This document shows, in pieces, positions 46,070 through 63,286 of a stretch of 64,000 bases of DNA. The notes beneath the pieces were generated by a model that saw nothing but the letters and a program-made list of their open reading frames with translations, was not told the DNA's origin and made no database searches. Position numbers and translations under genes: made by a program. The stretch's first letter is position 1. Each line of letters starts with the position of its first letter. The DNA is from Crambe crambe (taxonomy: Eukaryota > Porifera > Demospongiae > Poecilosclerida > Crambeidae), in assembly GCA_963924555.1 (NCBI GenBank), contig OZ004588.1:1426001-1490000 (forward strand), read 5' to 3'.

Positions 46070-47436
46070 ATGGTGTTCTTCACATGCAATGCCTGTGGTG
46101 CATCTTTAAAGAAGAATCAAGTGGAAAAGCACTATCAGAATGAGTGCAGAAGATGTGAAGTGTTGTCCTGCATGGATTGTGGGCAGGACTTCTATGGAAA
46201 CGATTATGCCAACCACACTAAATGTATTTCAGAGGCCCAGAAGTATCAAGGTATCATGTACAAGGAGACTGGTAATAAAGGAGACAAGAAGCAGCAGGAA
46301 TGGCTGGATGTATGTTTTAGCTGTTTTGACTTATCAATAGTTTTATTTATAAGATAAATTATTGTTGTAGAAAGCTAAGGAAGTAATACAGAGTGCAGAA
46401 GTTACACCTCGACATGCTTCACTGCTTAGTAGAATAGTCGAATATCCTAATATCCCAAGAAAGCAGAAAAAATTCGAGGTAAGTATGTATGCAAGTCTTT
46501 GATGTTTAAGATATTATATTAAATATTTCCTTACCATAGAATTTTGTTCGAAATAGTTGTAATGTCAGAGACCAGAAAACATTGGATGAATTGTGGGAGA
46601 TTTTTAACAGAGATTCTCATTCTTCAAAAGATTCTTCATTAAGTGGAGAAAAGGAAGCAGATTGTTCTGGAGAGAGGAAGATTCAGGTGGTGCACGAAAC
46701 TGGAAGGAGTCAAGAAGCAGAAGAAAATATTGCAAAGAGAACAAAGAAAAGGAAAGGAGATGAAAGAGTAGTTGAAAATGGTGATTGTGAGAATGAAGTG
46801 AGAGCAAAGAAGATGAAGATAGCTACAGGAAGGAGTCGAGAAACTGAAGAAAGTAGCACAAAAAGAACAAAGAAAAAGAAAAGAGATGAAGGAGTAGTTG
46901 AAAATGGTGATTGTGAGGATCGAATCAGAGCAAGGAAGATGAAGATAGATGGTCAAGTTATAGAGAAGACAGACAGTGAGACTAAAAGACCAAAAAGAGG
47001 CCAAGAAGTGACCGAGAATGTCAGTAAAGTGAAAATCAAGAAGATAAGGACTGACAGTCAAGAAGAACAAGTTCTGGAGAATGGGATTGAAAAAAAGAAA
47101 AAAAAGAAAAAGAAAGGACTTGATTTGGAGGTTGAATCAAAAAAGAAAGTGGTATCAAATGGTCACGAGAAAGATGTGAAAAGTAATTGTGATGGACAAT
47201 GTGCACAAGTGCAGAAGGAACAAGACTCCAAAGGGGCAAAAAAGACTGGTTCAAATGGCAGGGAAGTATCAGATGAAGATCCTTGCAAACTGAATGGGGA
47301 TGTGATTGGCGCAGTGAAGAAGTCAAAGAGAAAACGACACTCAGAGCATTGTATTCTGGAAGCGGTGGAGAAGAAAATAAAGGTAGTGGAGGGAACTGAG
47401 CTATCCAATCACAGTAAACCTAAAAAGAAGCTATAG
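46070..47436 (+). CDS. LYAR: LYAR-type nucleolar zinc-finger protein
   Basis: Nucleolar protein linked to cell growth and pre-rRNA processing. Three exons (46070-46309, 46371-46478, 46540-47436), 414 residues. The N-terminus carries two LYAR-type zinc fingers: MVFFTCNACGASLKKNQVEK with HYQNECRRCE, and LSCMDCGQDFYGNDYANHTKCISE, all Cys and His ligands present. Next come the family segment KQQEWLD and a central region FVRNSCNVRDQKTLDELWEI equivalent to human NSLKVHNESILDQVWNIF. The remainder is Lys/Glu-rich with nuclear-localisation-like KKKKKKKKG runs and ends KPKKKL. The short C-terminal globular domain of human LYAR was not found. The next gene starts 127 bp downstream. Confidence 0.94.
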
Positions 47437-47563
47437 TCTATTTATTTATCATATCCACTTATTTATTAGATATGCAAGGTCAAAGGTGGATGTGGCGGTG
47501 CGCGATAATTGGAATTCGCTGCACGAGGACGGCTGGCAAGGCCAGCTAATCAGCTATAGAGAG

Positions 47564-50500
47564 ATGGAAAGGGCTCGTCCACCTTTATTGTGTAGATGGG
47601 CATCCTGTCCCCGACAAGTAAGTATTAATTTACCGGTGCGTTACTTTTGAGATTCGGGGTAAAACCACCGCTTACTTAGAATGTGGCGTTTGGGTCTCCA
47701 GAAGAACTGGCTCTCCATGTAGAAGAGGTACACGTGGACCCGTGTATCAATCATGACCTCTTCATATGCCAGTGGGAAGGCTGCAAAGTGTACAACAGGC
47801 CTTCTTATTCCTTTGGATGGCTGCAGCGACATGTCAAGCAGAAGCACACCAAGGTTAGTGACTTGTCTTGTAAACCAGCAGCCTCATGAACTGTTGGGTA
47901 CTATAAAGGTACGTGCCATGCCCTGGCTAGTTTGGCTCTGGCACAGGTGACCCTTTACCGTATCAGGTATAGGGAAGACTAGAGAGAGAGAGAGAGAGGG
48001 TTTCCATGTGGTCAAAGTACTGGGAAGGCCTGACACTGCTTAGCTTTAGTGAGCGGATCAGATAACTTCATAAGGACCCGTGTATTCAGCATTGTATGGC
48101 CATAGGCAACAGAAGTGTGTGCTCAATACATTCAGTGTCTGTAGATTCTCACAAACACGTTGACAAAGCTTGAAAGTTAGGCTTGCAATAATAGGTAGCA
48201 TTAAGATGTATTTATAACTGAGTAATCTTTCATCCCTCTCAATACAGGAACGACCTAATAAATGCCTTATGAATGGCTGCAACATGTCGTTCAACTCCGT
48301 CGACGCACTAACAAAACACATGCTCCGACATTTCGACCAAACCCCTTCTTCCAGTACTTCTCCCACATTCAAGCAAAAGGTGGCCAAGGAGTCTCCAAAG
48401 GTGAAGAAGGAGAAGGAGGGAGGAGGTGGTGAATCTAGTGTTGTTAGGAGTGATGTCAAAACAGAAGCAATAGGAGATGTGTTGCATGTGGAAGTTAGTC
48501 CTGTGGCAGAGGTCGCTGAGGAATTGGAAGAGGGGAATTCAAAGACTTTACAGTCATCAGGAAAAGGTTAATGTTAGAGATTAGCCAGATCACCTTATAT
48601 ATGATATTTCTCGCTTGCTATTGGCATCTATCCTGGACCAGCTATTTCTAACCAAATGTTTGAGCTTTTATTATCTATTTATTTATTTATTGTCTTCTTA
48701 CTTATGACCTATGTAATGGTAGCTATGATTGAGTCCTCAACTGTTTTGAACAAAATACTAATGGTTGTTGTAAGTAAACTGTGCAATGAAAATTTCCCAC
48801 TTTATGTAGCTGTTTCTCAGACAGTTCCTTATAAACGACAGCATTCCCTGAAAGTGAAGATTCCACGCAAGACGCTCTTTTCATTTTCACCCTATTCCAA
48901 CATTCCCATCGCGTTTAATGGTAAGCAGAATGACTCTCATTATACAGTGAGAACCCCCAAAATCTTCAATGGTAAGGAAAGTGACTTTCGTAGTGAGGCC
49001 CCCCCCAGAATGGTGAGGGCCACCTACTTTTATTATTCCCCTACTTTAATTATAAGCAGAGTAACTCTCTTGGCTAGACTGACTGATTGTGGGACAACAG
49101 TTTGCTCAATATTTATGATATTTTTAGGAGCTCACTTCCATTGTGAAGCAATGGATAGAAGAACAATGTCAGTGATACGTCACACCACAAACAGCTTAGC
49201 ACAACAGGACTTGGCTTCCCCCTTGCCTTCCATCACTCTCACAGCTCAAGTAAGTACTATACTAGAATATGATGAAGGGGGTGGTTATAATAATCAAGGT
49301 GTTAAGGATTAGATCTATGGGGTGCCAAACTGGACAAAATGACATTTTTGAACCGGCTGATTTTTTTTAATGGTTCTATATCATATCCTACTTCAGATAT
49401 CATATAAGACCTCCAATATCATATAAGAGCTCGGATATACATATATCAGACCTCCTATATCATATCGGACCTCCTATATCATATCGGACCTCCTATATCA
49501 TATCGGACCTCCTATATCATATCGGACCTCCTATATCATATCGGACCTCCTATATCATATCGGACCTCCTATATCATATCGGACCTCCTATATCATATCG
49601 GACCTCCTATATCATATCGGACCTCCTATATCATATCGGACCTCCTATATCATATCGGACCTCCCATATGATATCAGACCTCCCATATCATATCGGACCT
49701 CCTATATCATATCGGACCTCCTATATCATATCGGACCTCCTATATCATATCGGACCTCCTATATCATATCGGACCTCCTATATCATATCGGACCTCCTAT
49801 ATCATATCGGACCTCCCATATGATATCAGACCTCCTATATCATATCCAGGCCTCATATGATATTGGACCTCCTATTACATATAATTATGATATCGGACCT
49901 CCTATATCATATCAGACCTCCAATATTATATCAGATCTCCAATATATTGGACCTCCTATATCATATCAGACGTAGTCTGGCGCAGCCAACCCTTTACCAA
50001 TCAGACTTCCTGTATCACATACCACATCAAACTCCAACATCCTAATGCAATCGTCATGATTATGGGACATCAAATTGTAATAATAGAAAGTCCTCAACTG
50101 GTTACTCATAACCTCCCACCTATATAGGTCTCGAGACTAGTCAGAAAGTGGGTGTAACCCATCGTTATCATCGATATAAAAGAAAGATGCAACTAATGAC
50201 CAAAAATTATCATCGTCAATGTGACAAAGAGAAAGGGGCATGAATGTGTGTATGCATAAAAGAGGCATGAGTGGTGCATCTGGGACGGTCACCAGGCATG
50301 TAAGAAATAACAAAATTACTTGAATAATGAAAGAGAATGGGGCACAAATGTGTGTATGCATAAAAGAGGCATGAGTGGTGCATCTGGGACTGTCGCCAGG
50401 CATGTGAGAACTGGGAGGTTGTATGAAAAAATGTCAAACTGTATTAAATTTCAATCCATTCCAATCAATGACGCTGCTCATCACTTCAGTAAAAACCTTC

Positions 50501-53500
50501 AAGGATTCTCCGTCATCCACCTTAAATATACCACGTGGAAATACGATCAGCTTTGAACAGGTTCGAGCCAGAACACTTCCAATTTCATCACTAGCAAATT
50601 CAACTTTGATGGATCTTTTTTTGATAATGTATGATCCAGTAATGAAGATCACCAAGGACTTCAGTTCTGTGGCAAATAATTTATTATGGATGTTTAAAAT
50701 GTCTCCAACCAAAATGATCTGAAAGCACAGCTGATATGCATGTGCTTCAGCACATAAAGATCAAGAGATAAGCTTCATATAAGGACCTGTATACTACAAT
50801 AACAACTACAAGAGGATATGCTGTGACAATGGAGGGCAAGATATGAAATATGTGTCCCCTTAACACGAGTGATCACAGGACTATAAGATAGCTACATGGA
50901 GCCTTATCAATTATAACAAACATACCTGAACAGGTCAATCTTTGAATATATCTTTGAAATAGAGAATATACAAAGGAATCCTCAGCATCCAGGTTCTCTG
51001 CATTATCTACGTAGATAGCTTCGATAACTTCTTCTGCATCCAAGTTACCAGAGAAGGTGAAGAGCCTCGACATTTCCTGGGGAAAATGCTGCAGAAGTGG
51101 TAGTAGTCCCATTTCTTTAAGACCCTGTGTAAATTGATCAAGCAGCACAGACCTTCTATACAGAGCATCATGTGTAAAAATATGCTGAGCCACAACGTCT
51201 TTAGTTTCCATCTGCATTGTAAAATATAAATATACAACACACCAAAAGGAAACTGATCACTGCACAAATTAAAGCCCATATGCTCAAACAAACCCAATCC
51301 ATATCAATTTAAGCCCATTGTATGATCACCCATCCTATGATCACTATACCAACCGGCTTTTATAGGGGACTAGGGAGCCCAATATTATGCTTCTTATATA
51401 GCCATAGTGACAATAAGTTTGAAGCATAGATGACTAGATTCATGAGTTAGCTGTGTCATGCTCAAAGATTTATCAGGGTTAATTCAGAGCTTGGGATACC
51501 TAGAGCTGAAATTTGCAACTACAAACCAATACATACATGAAATTGTATGATAATCTCATTATACGAAAGCTAGTGAAGCCCCATCCCCTCACCTCTTCCT
51601 CACCCTGTTTAATACCCACAACTGAACTGACCCACACAATAGAAACCTATGGGGATCCAATTTGCATAACTCAAGCAAGGAATTGGTTATGCATTCAAAA
51701 TTTGAATGCAACATCTTTTAAGATACTGATGTGCTCTAATTAGGAATTTCCATACAGTCAATTATTATAAGCTGAACTTACAGTAATCTTGATATTAATG
51801 TCAGCACGTTGAAGGATATCATACACAGAGTCGGAAGAAAGCAAGTCTGCTATGTCTGATTCCGTTTTAGCACATAGCAGCTATATTAAAGGTAAAAAGG
51901 ATAAACCCTTTTTGAAAATATTAAGACACACACATACCTTAGAGATAATAGCAGCACTATCCTCTCCAATATCGTCAAGAGAGGAGTATTGTAGAGCCAC
52001 CTCTTCCCCACAGGCTATGTACCAATAGCTCAGAGGAGAAAAGAAATTGAATCCAATAGCATCTTGACAAATGCTGTGGCCAACCATTAAACCAAGAGCT
52101 TTAAAAATACCTGAACCCCTTGACTCTGCACTATAATACGGCCTGAGATGATTTTCAGGACCATCAAAAAGATGGATGTGTTTATTCTGAATGAATTCTG
52201 CATATGCTGTCGTGTACACATGACGGCGAACACCTCCTGTATCAATAGATGGTACACCATCTAAGCACACTCGCAGGCGTTTCTTAGAAGGTGAAGAAGT
52301 ACATTTATAAAAGGAGAGTATATCGGACCAAATATCATCTCCGTCCACATGAACCTTCACAACTGGGTAGCCTGCATACCGCTTATTTATCATCCTCATA
52401 ATAGCATCCAATGATGCTCCATCTCCTAAGCATGTGACACTCTCATCAAAGTTACCCCCTGAAGATCGAAACACAGTTGAAATTTGCTTAGCAGTAAACT
52501 TTTCAGAAAATAAAGAGAGCAGACTATCAACAGTATATGGAGTTTCCTCACGAGTAGATGAACAAGATGGAAGAGATAGTGAGTTGGCTTCCTGAGACCC
52601 AGGAGAACGAGGGGTGGGAAAAATAGGGGATTCTGAGATGGTCCCCTGAAGGGTAGGAGCGAAGGATGGTGAGCTAGCTCCTTGATGGTTCCCCTGAAGA
52701 GTAGGAGTAGATGATAGTGAGCCTGTTCCCTGATGGGCAAGAACAGAAGATGGTGAGCTAGTTCCTTGATGGTTCCCCTGAAGAGTAGGAGTGGATGATA
52801 GTGAGCTTGTTCCCTGACGGACAAGAACAGAAGATGGTGAGCTTGATCTCTGATTCCCCTGATAGGTAGGAGTGAAGGATGGTGAGCTTGTTCCCTGATG
52901 GGCAAGAACAGAAGATGGTGAGCTGGTTCTCTGATGGACACGAGTAAAATCTGGCAAATTGGCTCCCTGGGGAAAATATGGTGATCTGATTTCCTCAGAA
53001 TAAGATGAGCTACTTCCCTGTCGAGAAAGAGAAAAATATGAGCTGGAATTATCACGAGGAGATGACGAGTTGCTGCCTTGAATAGAAGAGCTGGTGCCTT
53101 GAATAGGAGAGCTGGTTTGTTGCTCGACAGGAGGAGACAAGCTTGTTCCCTCATCATCATATGAACCTACCTCTTGGTTTTCCAATTGGTTACTATAGAG
53201 ATAATTATGCACTAATAAAATCATTAGTGTGCAAAGCATATTATACTCTTCTTACTTGAGTACATTCACATTGGGAAGATCTTCATTATCAGATGAACTA
53301 CAACTATAATTTTCCAACTCCTATAATAACAAATTGATAGATCAGTCTGTGAAGGATTCTCAAGGTAGTGTGTAGTAAGTAGCAAACCACAGAGTCTTGC
53401 AACATATATACTTCAGAAAGAAAATAGTACATAGCTAGTACGGGAGTTAATTATATTTGCACATACAAATTGCGGGGAAAGGCTCCCATTATATTACATC

Positions 53501-56500
53501 AATTGCCCAATATTATGATCAGTTATATACCTCATCATATAGTTCAAACATTAAGCTTGATTGTGACAAGATGTAGATAATTCCTCCTGACTTGGCAAGA
53601 GTAGATACTTGCCTACCACTCCACTGAAATGTTTCACAGACGGATGGCACACACAGAGTACGTGATCCAGCACCAGTTCGTTGTAGGTACTTGAAAGGGA
53701 AAATCTCCCCACCGTCCAAAGCTGTTGAAGTTAAACCCATTTGCTTTGAAAAAGCTCTACAAATTTCAAGGCGAACTTCTTTGTCAGTCATTTCAGAGTG
53801 GAACTCAATCTTTCCAATCAACCCTGATTCAGCTAGTAAGCTCCTGCGCTCACCACGGGGGATAGCAATACGATCATCCTTCGTCACCCAGCTCTTTGGC
53901 AAACATAGAATATCTCTAACGTATCTTGAAACTTTAACAGCAGCAGCAGATTTGCTACTTCGACGTCTCTTAATAGCAGAAGGGGGTGGAAAGCTTCTTT
54001 TCTGGATGGATTTATTGGCTGCCACAACTTGACCAAACACGGTATTTCCTGTTTGTTCCCTACTTCCTGCTTGTTCCATACTTCCTGGTTGCTCTAAAAT
54101 TAAACAATAAACCAACTAAAAACAAAACAAGAACAAAATAACTAAAATAAGCACTAAAAACAAACAGTAAACCATAAATACCAATTAGTCTATGCTGGCC
54201 ATGATCTAGCAGGTATCGTGCTTAAAATAGTAAACAGCAAATAGCTAGCTACTTAACTCACCTTGATTACCAGAATTAGGAGTCAAAAAATTCCTGACTG
54301 CATTGGCAACTACCCCAGCTATCCTGTCGACGTTACTACCATCTGATGCCATAATCTACCTATGGCACGCTGATAAAAAATAAAACGCTGGCAAAGACTT
54401 GAACAAAACAGAGCAAAACAAGATCTGGCACGTGTTCAACAAACGTAGGCTACGCGCATGCGCCTAGTAGTCTACTCCATTTAAAGCCACCTGACCGTAC
54501 ATATACATGTACATGTGACCGTGATGGCATCTCGTAGTGGAAGAAAGGCTATCGAAGTAGATAGAGGTACCCTAGTATACCTTAAATCTCTGGGATTTAC
54601 ATGGAAACAAGTATCTGACATTTTGGGACCTTCTTCCAAGACATTATGTCGCAGAGCAACGGAGTGGGGCATAACAACGTACAGTACCATCACAGATCTT
54701 GAGCTTGATGTCAAAGTAGCTGCTCTTAAGCATAATTTTCCTAATTCAGGTGAAGTAATGATTAATGGTCACCTTATGGCACAGAACATCCGAGTTAAAC
54801 GTCAACGTCTACGTGACTGTATATCTCGACTGAATAGTTCAATGGGGCTTCAAAAAAACCCTAAAATATACAGGAGGGTGTACTCGGTACCAGGTCCCAA
54901 CTACCTATGGCACATTGATGGGAACCACAAGATAATAAGATACAGAATTGTAATACATGGTGGTATAGATGGGTTTTCAAGATTAGTCACATACTTGAAA
55001 TGTGCTAATAATAATACAGCAGATACTGTATTTGAAACCTTTCAAGAAGCAACCAGGATGTATGGAATACCATCACGAGTTCGGTCTGATAAGGGGGGTG
55101 AAAATATTGATGTCTGGGATTACATGACTGCAGTGCGAGGTGATGGAAGGTCATCTTATATTACCGGAAGTAGTGTGCATAATTCCAGGATTGAAAGGTT
55201 GTGGCGAGATGTGTACGCTTCTGTCACTTCTACTTTTTCAGCTATTTTCTATGCACTGGAGGCGAATGAGGTTTTGGATCCCCTTAATGAGGTAGATCTT
55301 TTCTGTTTGCATCATGTTTATATTCCTAGGATTAATCAAGCATTATTAAGTTTTACTAATGCTTGGAATAACCACCCATTGTCTACGGAGTCAAATTATT
55401 CTCCTCTGCAACTATTTCTACGCTATTCTATTGGAAACCCCCTTTTCATTGATACTGATGATAATGTCTTTCCTAGTATAACAGCTAATGTGGTCAGAGA
55501 TGATATACCAAGTATATCTGTGCCAGAAATCAACTTACCATTGTCAGACAGTGCTCTACAGAGATTATATACTTCCGTTGATCCACTTCAAGAGTCCAAC
55601 AGCTATGGTGCTGATATCTACATGCGAACTGTCACTTTGGTATACCAACTCATGCAAGATGAAAATCTACTCTCATGATGTCATCTACCTTTCATCCCCT
55701 CTTTCTCCATAATTGTTATTCAGATTTATTTCTGACATGCCTGGCGACAGTCCCAGATGCACCACTCATGCCTCTTTTATGCATACACACATTTGTGCCC
55801 CATTCTCTTTCATTATTCAAGTAATTTTGTTATTTCTTACATGCCTGGTGACCGTCCCAGATGCACCACTCATGCCTCTTTTATGCATACACACATTCAT
55901 GCCCCTTTCTCTTTGTCACATTGACGATGATAATTTTTGGTCATTAGTTGCATCTTTCTTTTATAATATCGATGATAACGATGGGTTACACCCACTTTCT
56001 GACTAGTCTCGAGACCTATATAGGTGGGAAGTTATGAGTAACCAGTTGAGGACTTTCTATTATTACAATTTGATGTCCCATAATCATGACGATTGCATTA
56101 GGATGTTGGAGTTTGATGTGGTATGTGATACAGGAAGTCTGATTGGTAAAGGGTTGGCTGCGCCAGACTACGTCTGATATGATATAGGAGGTCCAATATC
56201 ATATTGGAGATCTGATATAATATTGGAGGTCTGATATGATATAGGAGGTCCAATATCATATAGGAGGTCCGATATCATAATTATATGTAATAGGAGGTCC
56301 AATATCATATGAGGCCTGGATATGATATAGGAGGTCTGATATCATATGGGAGGTCCGATATGATATAGGAGGTCCGATATGATATGGGAGGTCCGATATG
56401 ATATAGGAGGTCCGATATGATATGGGAGGTCCGATATGATATAGGAGGTCCGATATGATATGGGAGGTCCAATATGATATAGGAGGTCCGATATGATATG

Positions 56501-57308
56501 GGAGGTCCGATATGATATAGGAGGTCCGATATGATATGGGAGGTCCGATATGATATAGGAGGTCCGATATGATATGGGAGGTCCGATATGATATAGGAGG
56601 TCCGATATGATATGGGAGGTCCGATATGATATAGGAGGTCCGATATGATATGGGAGGTCCGATATGATATAGGAGGTCCGATATGATATAGGAGGTCTGA
56701 TATATGTATATCCGAGCTCTTATATGATATTGGAGGTCTTATATGATATCTGAAGTAGGATATGATATAGAACCATTAAAAAAAATCAGCCGGTTCAAAA
56801 ATGTCATTTTGTCCAGTTTGGCACCCCATATAGATCTGGGGGGAGCTAGTAGTTTATGTCTGTTAGAATACATAACAGGTTACTAAATCTCAAGGGGGAT
56901 GAAGGTTTGGCAAAAGGGACAAATGCTTCCCCCTTCCCACCCTCCTAAATACAACCTTAGTCACAAATATTCCTTGTAACATTGTGGTGGCAGCTGACAC
57001 TGAACTGGCCTATGACTGTACCAATCTTTCCATCAGATTCTCGGTAAGAGGAAGCAAAATTTCGAAGAGGAAGAAGAAGTTTTAGTTCGGTGGACTCCCA
57101 GAATGTAAGGTGGTATTGGGCACTAGCTACATAGTTGTCATTTATTTATTTTTACAGAGTTCCAGATCAGTGGGTATTTCTCAGTGATTTCACTCAGACC
57201 AGGGTCATCCCCTTTAGTGAATTGCCAAGCAGCCAACTCTCCCTACTGGCTTCAAAGTGTTTCAGTTTCGATAAGTTTCACGGGCGGAAGAGCAAACGAA
57301 AGCCTTAG
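47564..57308 (+). CDS. AEBP2: AEBP2/jing-like PRC2 accessory zinc-finger protein, interrupted by a transposon in intron 5
   Basis: AEBP2 is a DNA-binding partner of Polycomb repressive complex 2. Seven exons (47564-47617, 47680-47853, 48248-48566, 48825-48920, 49128-49249, 57037-57104, 57158-57308) join in phase, 327 residues. Three C2H2 fingers: LLCRWASCPRQ...HVEEVH; FICQWEGCKVYNRPSYSFGWLQRHVKQKH, close to the vertebrate FVCLWKGCKVYNTPS finger; and NKCLMNGCNMSFNSVDALTKHMLRH. A basic stretch KVKKEKEGGG follows, then the family's C-terminal core: DRRTMSVIRH (human DAQTLDAIRH), GKRKQNFEEE, LVRWTPR..PDQWVFLSDF. Start ATG 47564 gives a short N-terminus. Intron 5 is 7.8 kb because it contains the transposon at 49316-56830; splice sites on both sides are intact. 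Confidence 0.9.
49310..49315. repeat. Left target-site duplication (TAGATC)
   Basis: Identical to 56831-56836 on the far side of the transposon. Confidence 0.85.
49316..50405 (+). repeat. Left terminal inverted repeat (about 1.09 kb)
   Basis: From the terminus inward: unique outer 120 bp, the 19-bp minisatellite, then a unique segment and two direct copies (spaced 101 bp) of a unit with GCATGAGTGGTGCATCTGGG. Inverse of 55737-56830. Confidence 0.88.
49440..49845. repeat. 19-bp minisatellite in left inverted repeat
   Basis: About twenty copies of CGGACCTCCTATATCATAT, nearly homogeneous, with two variant units (CCCATATGATATCAGACC). Confidence 0.95.
50434..54352 (-). CDS. Transposon-borne HECT-type E3 ubiquitin-ligase-like protein
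   Basis: Seven exons (54352-54262, 54093-53531, 53320-53256, 53192-51938, 51880-51782, 51211-50926, about 50702-50434) give 875 residues in one frame; the last acceptor is the least certain. The N-terminal third has a basic RRRSSKSAAA stretch and an unassigned domain. The middle is S/T/Q-rich with repeats of the form QGTSSPSSVLAHQG. A CUE/UBA-like segment follows (DSLLSLFSEKFTAKQISTVF, GGNFDESV). Then comes a HECT N-lobe signature (RLRVCLDGVPSIDTGGVRR, FKALGLMVGHSI) and a C-lobe with LVIFITGS and ARTCSKLIVFPRG, where the Cys sits at the catalytic position. Similar proteins in fish genomes are labelled G2E3-like. Role in transposition unknown; it may alter host proteins. Confidence 0.85.
54353..54523. 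promoter_or_regulatory. Divergent promoter inside the transposon with NRF1-like palindrome
   Basis: 171 bp between the two divergent start codons. It contains TACGCGCATGCGCCTA at 54451-54466, a perfect GCGCATGCGC core like the NRF-1 site, similar to host promoters at 13071 and 25211. Confidence 0.55.
54524..55678 (+). CDS. DDE integrase-type transposase (rve core), IS3EU-like
   Basis: Catalyses cutting and joining of the element's ends. Single open frame, 384 residues from ATG 54524 (the upstream GTG is not a likely start). The N-terminus resembles a helix-turn-helix (YLKSLGFTWKQVSDILG, SSKTLCRRATEWG). The RNase H-like core shows the three acidic residues: Asp in WHIDGNHK, Asp in RVRSDKGGEN, and Glu in NSRIERLWRD, with 34 residues between the last two. 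The fold context IHGGIDGFSRLV and NNHPLSTESNYSPLQLF matches retroviral-type integrase and IS3-like transposases. No stop or frameshift was seen, so it is potentially functional. It is divergent from the HECT-like gene. Confidence 0.93.
   Translation: MASRSGRKAIEVDRGTLVYLKSLGFTWKQVSDILGPSSKTLCRRATEWGITTYSTITDLELDVKVAALKHNFPNSGEVMINGHLMAQNIRVKRQRLRDCISRLNSSMGLQKNPKIYRRVYSVPGPNYLWHIDGNHKIIRYRIVIHGGIDGFSRLVTYLKCANNNTADTVFETFQEATRMYGIPSRVRSDKGGENIDVWDYMTAVRGDGRSSYITGSSVHNSRIERLWRDVYASVTSTFSAIFYALEANEVLDPLNEVDLFCLHHVYIPRINQALLSFTNAWNNHPLSTESNYSPLQLFLRYSIGNPLFIDTDDNVFPSITANVVRDDIPSISVPEINLPLSDSALQRLYTSVDPLQESNSYGADIYMRTVTLVYQLMQDENLLS
55737..56830 (-). repeat. Right terminal inverted repeat (about 1.09 kb)
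   Basis: Inverse of 49316-50405, almost identical outside the minisatellite. A few small differences were noticed (for example two extra bases near the ATCGATGATAACGATGGG segment). Confidence 0.88.
56320..56705. repeat. 19-bp minisatellite in right inverted repeat, 38-bp higher-order
   Basis: About twenty copies of GGAGGTCCGATATGATATA alternating with a version ending ATG, giving a 38-bp super-unit that the left array lacks. Confidence 0.93.
56831..56836. repeat. Right target-site duplication (TAGATC)
   Basis: Identical to 49310-49315. Confidence 0.85.
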
Positions 57309-57644
57309 GAACAGCTAGCTATCTAACAGCTAAACAGAAGCTTTATCACAAATCATTTTTTATCAATTTGTATAACATGTTAAATACTATGCCATTAATG
57401 AAATAGAATCCATGGGTTAAGGTAATAATAGCAGCTGGTATAATAGTTATAGAATGTGTGATCACAAATTAGGTAACTAGGCTATTAAATGGTGGGTACT
57501 ATAATATACCAATAAGGGTGAAAGGTTATCGTGTACATAAGTAATGTTGGCTAGTTACTGTATATACTAAATTTTCAGGGGGCTGGGGTGTGGTGGGGGG
57601 TTATTTGCAGGTGATCGATGACTGTTTTATACTAACTGGTGGTC

Positions 57645-63286
<5,642 letters not shown>

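Larger units (their letters stand above)
49316..56830. mobile_element. Complete IS3EU-like DNA transposon carrying integrase-type transposase and HECT-like gene
   Basis: 7515 bp. It begins TATGGGGTGCCAAACTGGAC and ends with the exact inverse. Long terminal inverted repeats are 49316-50405 and 55737-56830. A perfect direct 6-bp duplication TAGATC flanks it (49310-49315 and 56831-56836). Two divergent genes fill the interior: HECT-like (50434-54352, minus) and DDE transposase (54524-55678, plus). A 6-bp duplication and 5'-TAY...RTA-3' ends are, as I recall, the signature of the IS3EU superfamily; a Polinton would start with AG and carry a polymerase, which is absent. Both frames are open and the arms are near-identical outside their arrays, so insertion looks recent. 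Confidence 0.88.

Noticed and set aside
48656-49312. 218-residue single frame as an independent gene
   Set aside because: It contains two AEBP2 exons (48825-48920 and 49128-49249) joined by a chance open intron; the family match and phases support splicing.
49440-49845. Regular 19-bp repeat array resembling a CRISPR
   Set aside because: No variable spacers, eukaryotic gene context, and a mirror copy in the other inverted repeat: it is a transposon minisatellite.
50236-50405. Frames at both inner ends of the inverted repeats (HASFMHTH type)
   Set aside because: They arise from the direct repeat inside the arms, occur identically in both, and have no start context or domain.
49316-56830. Polinton/Maverick identity for the transposon (6-bp duplication plus integrase)
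   Set aside because: At 7.5 kb it is too short, ends are TATGGG rather than AG, and there is no polymerase B, protease, ATPase or capsid gene.
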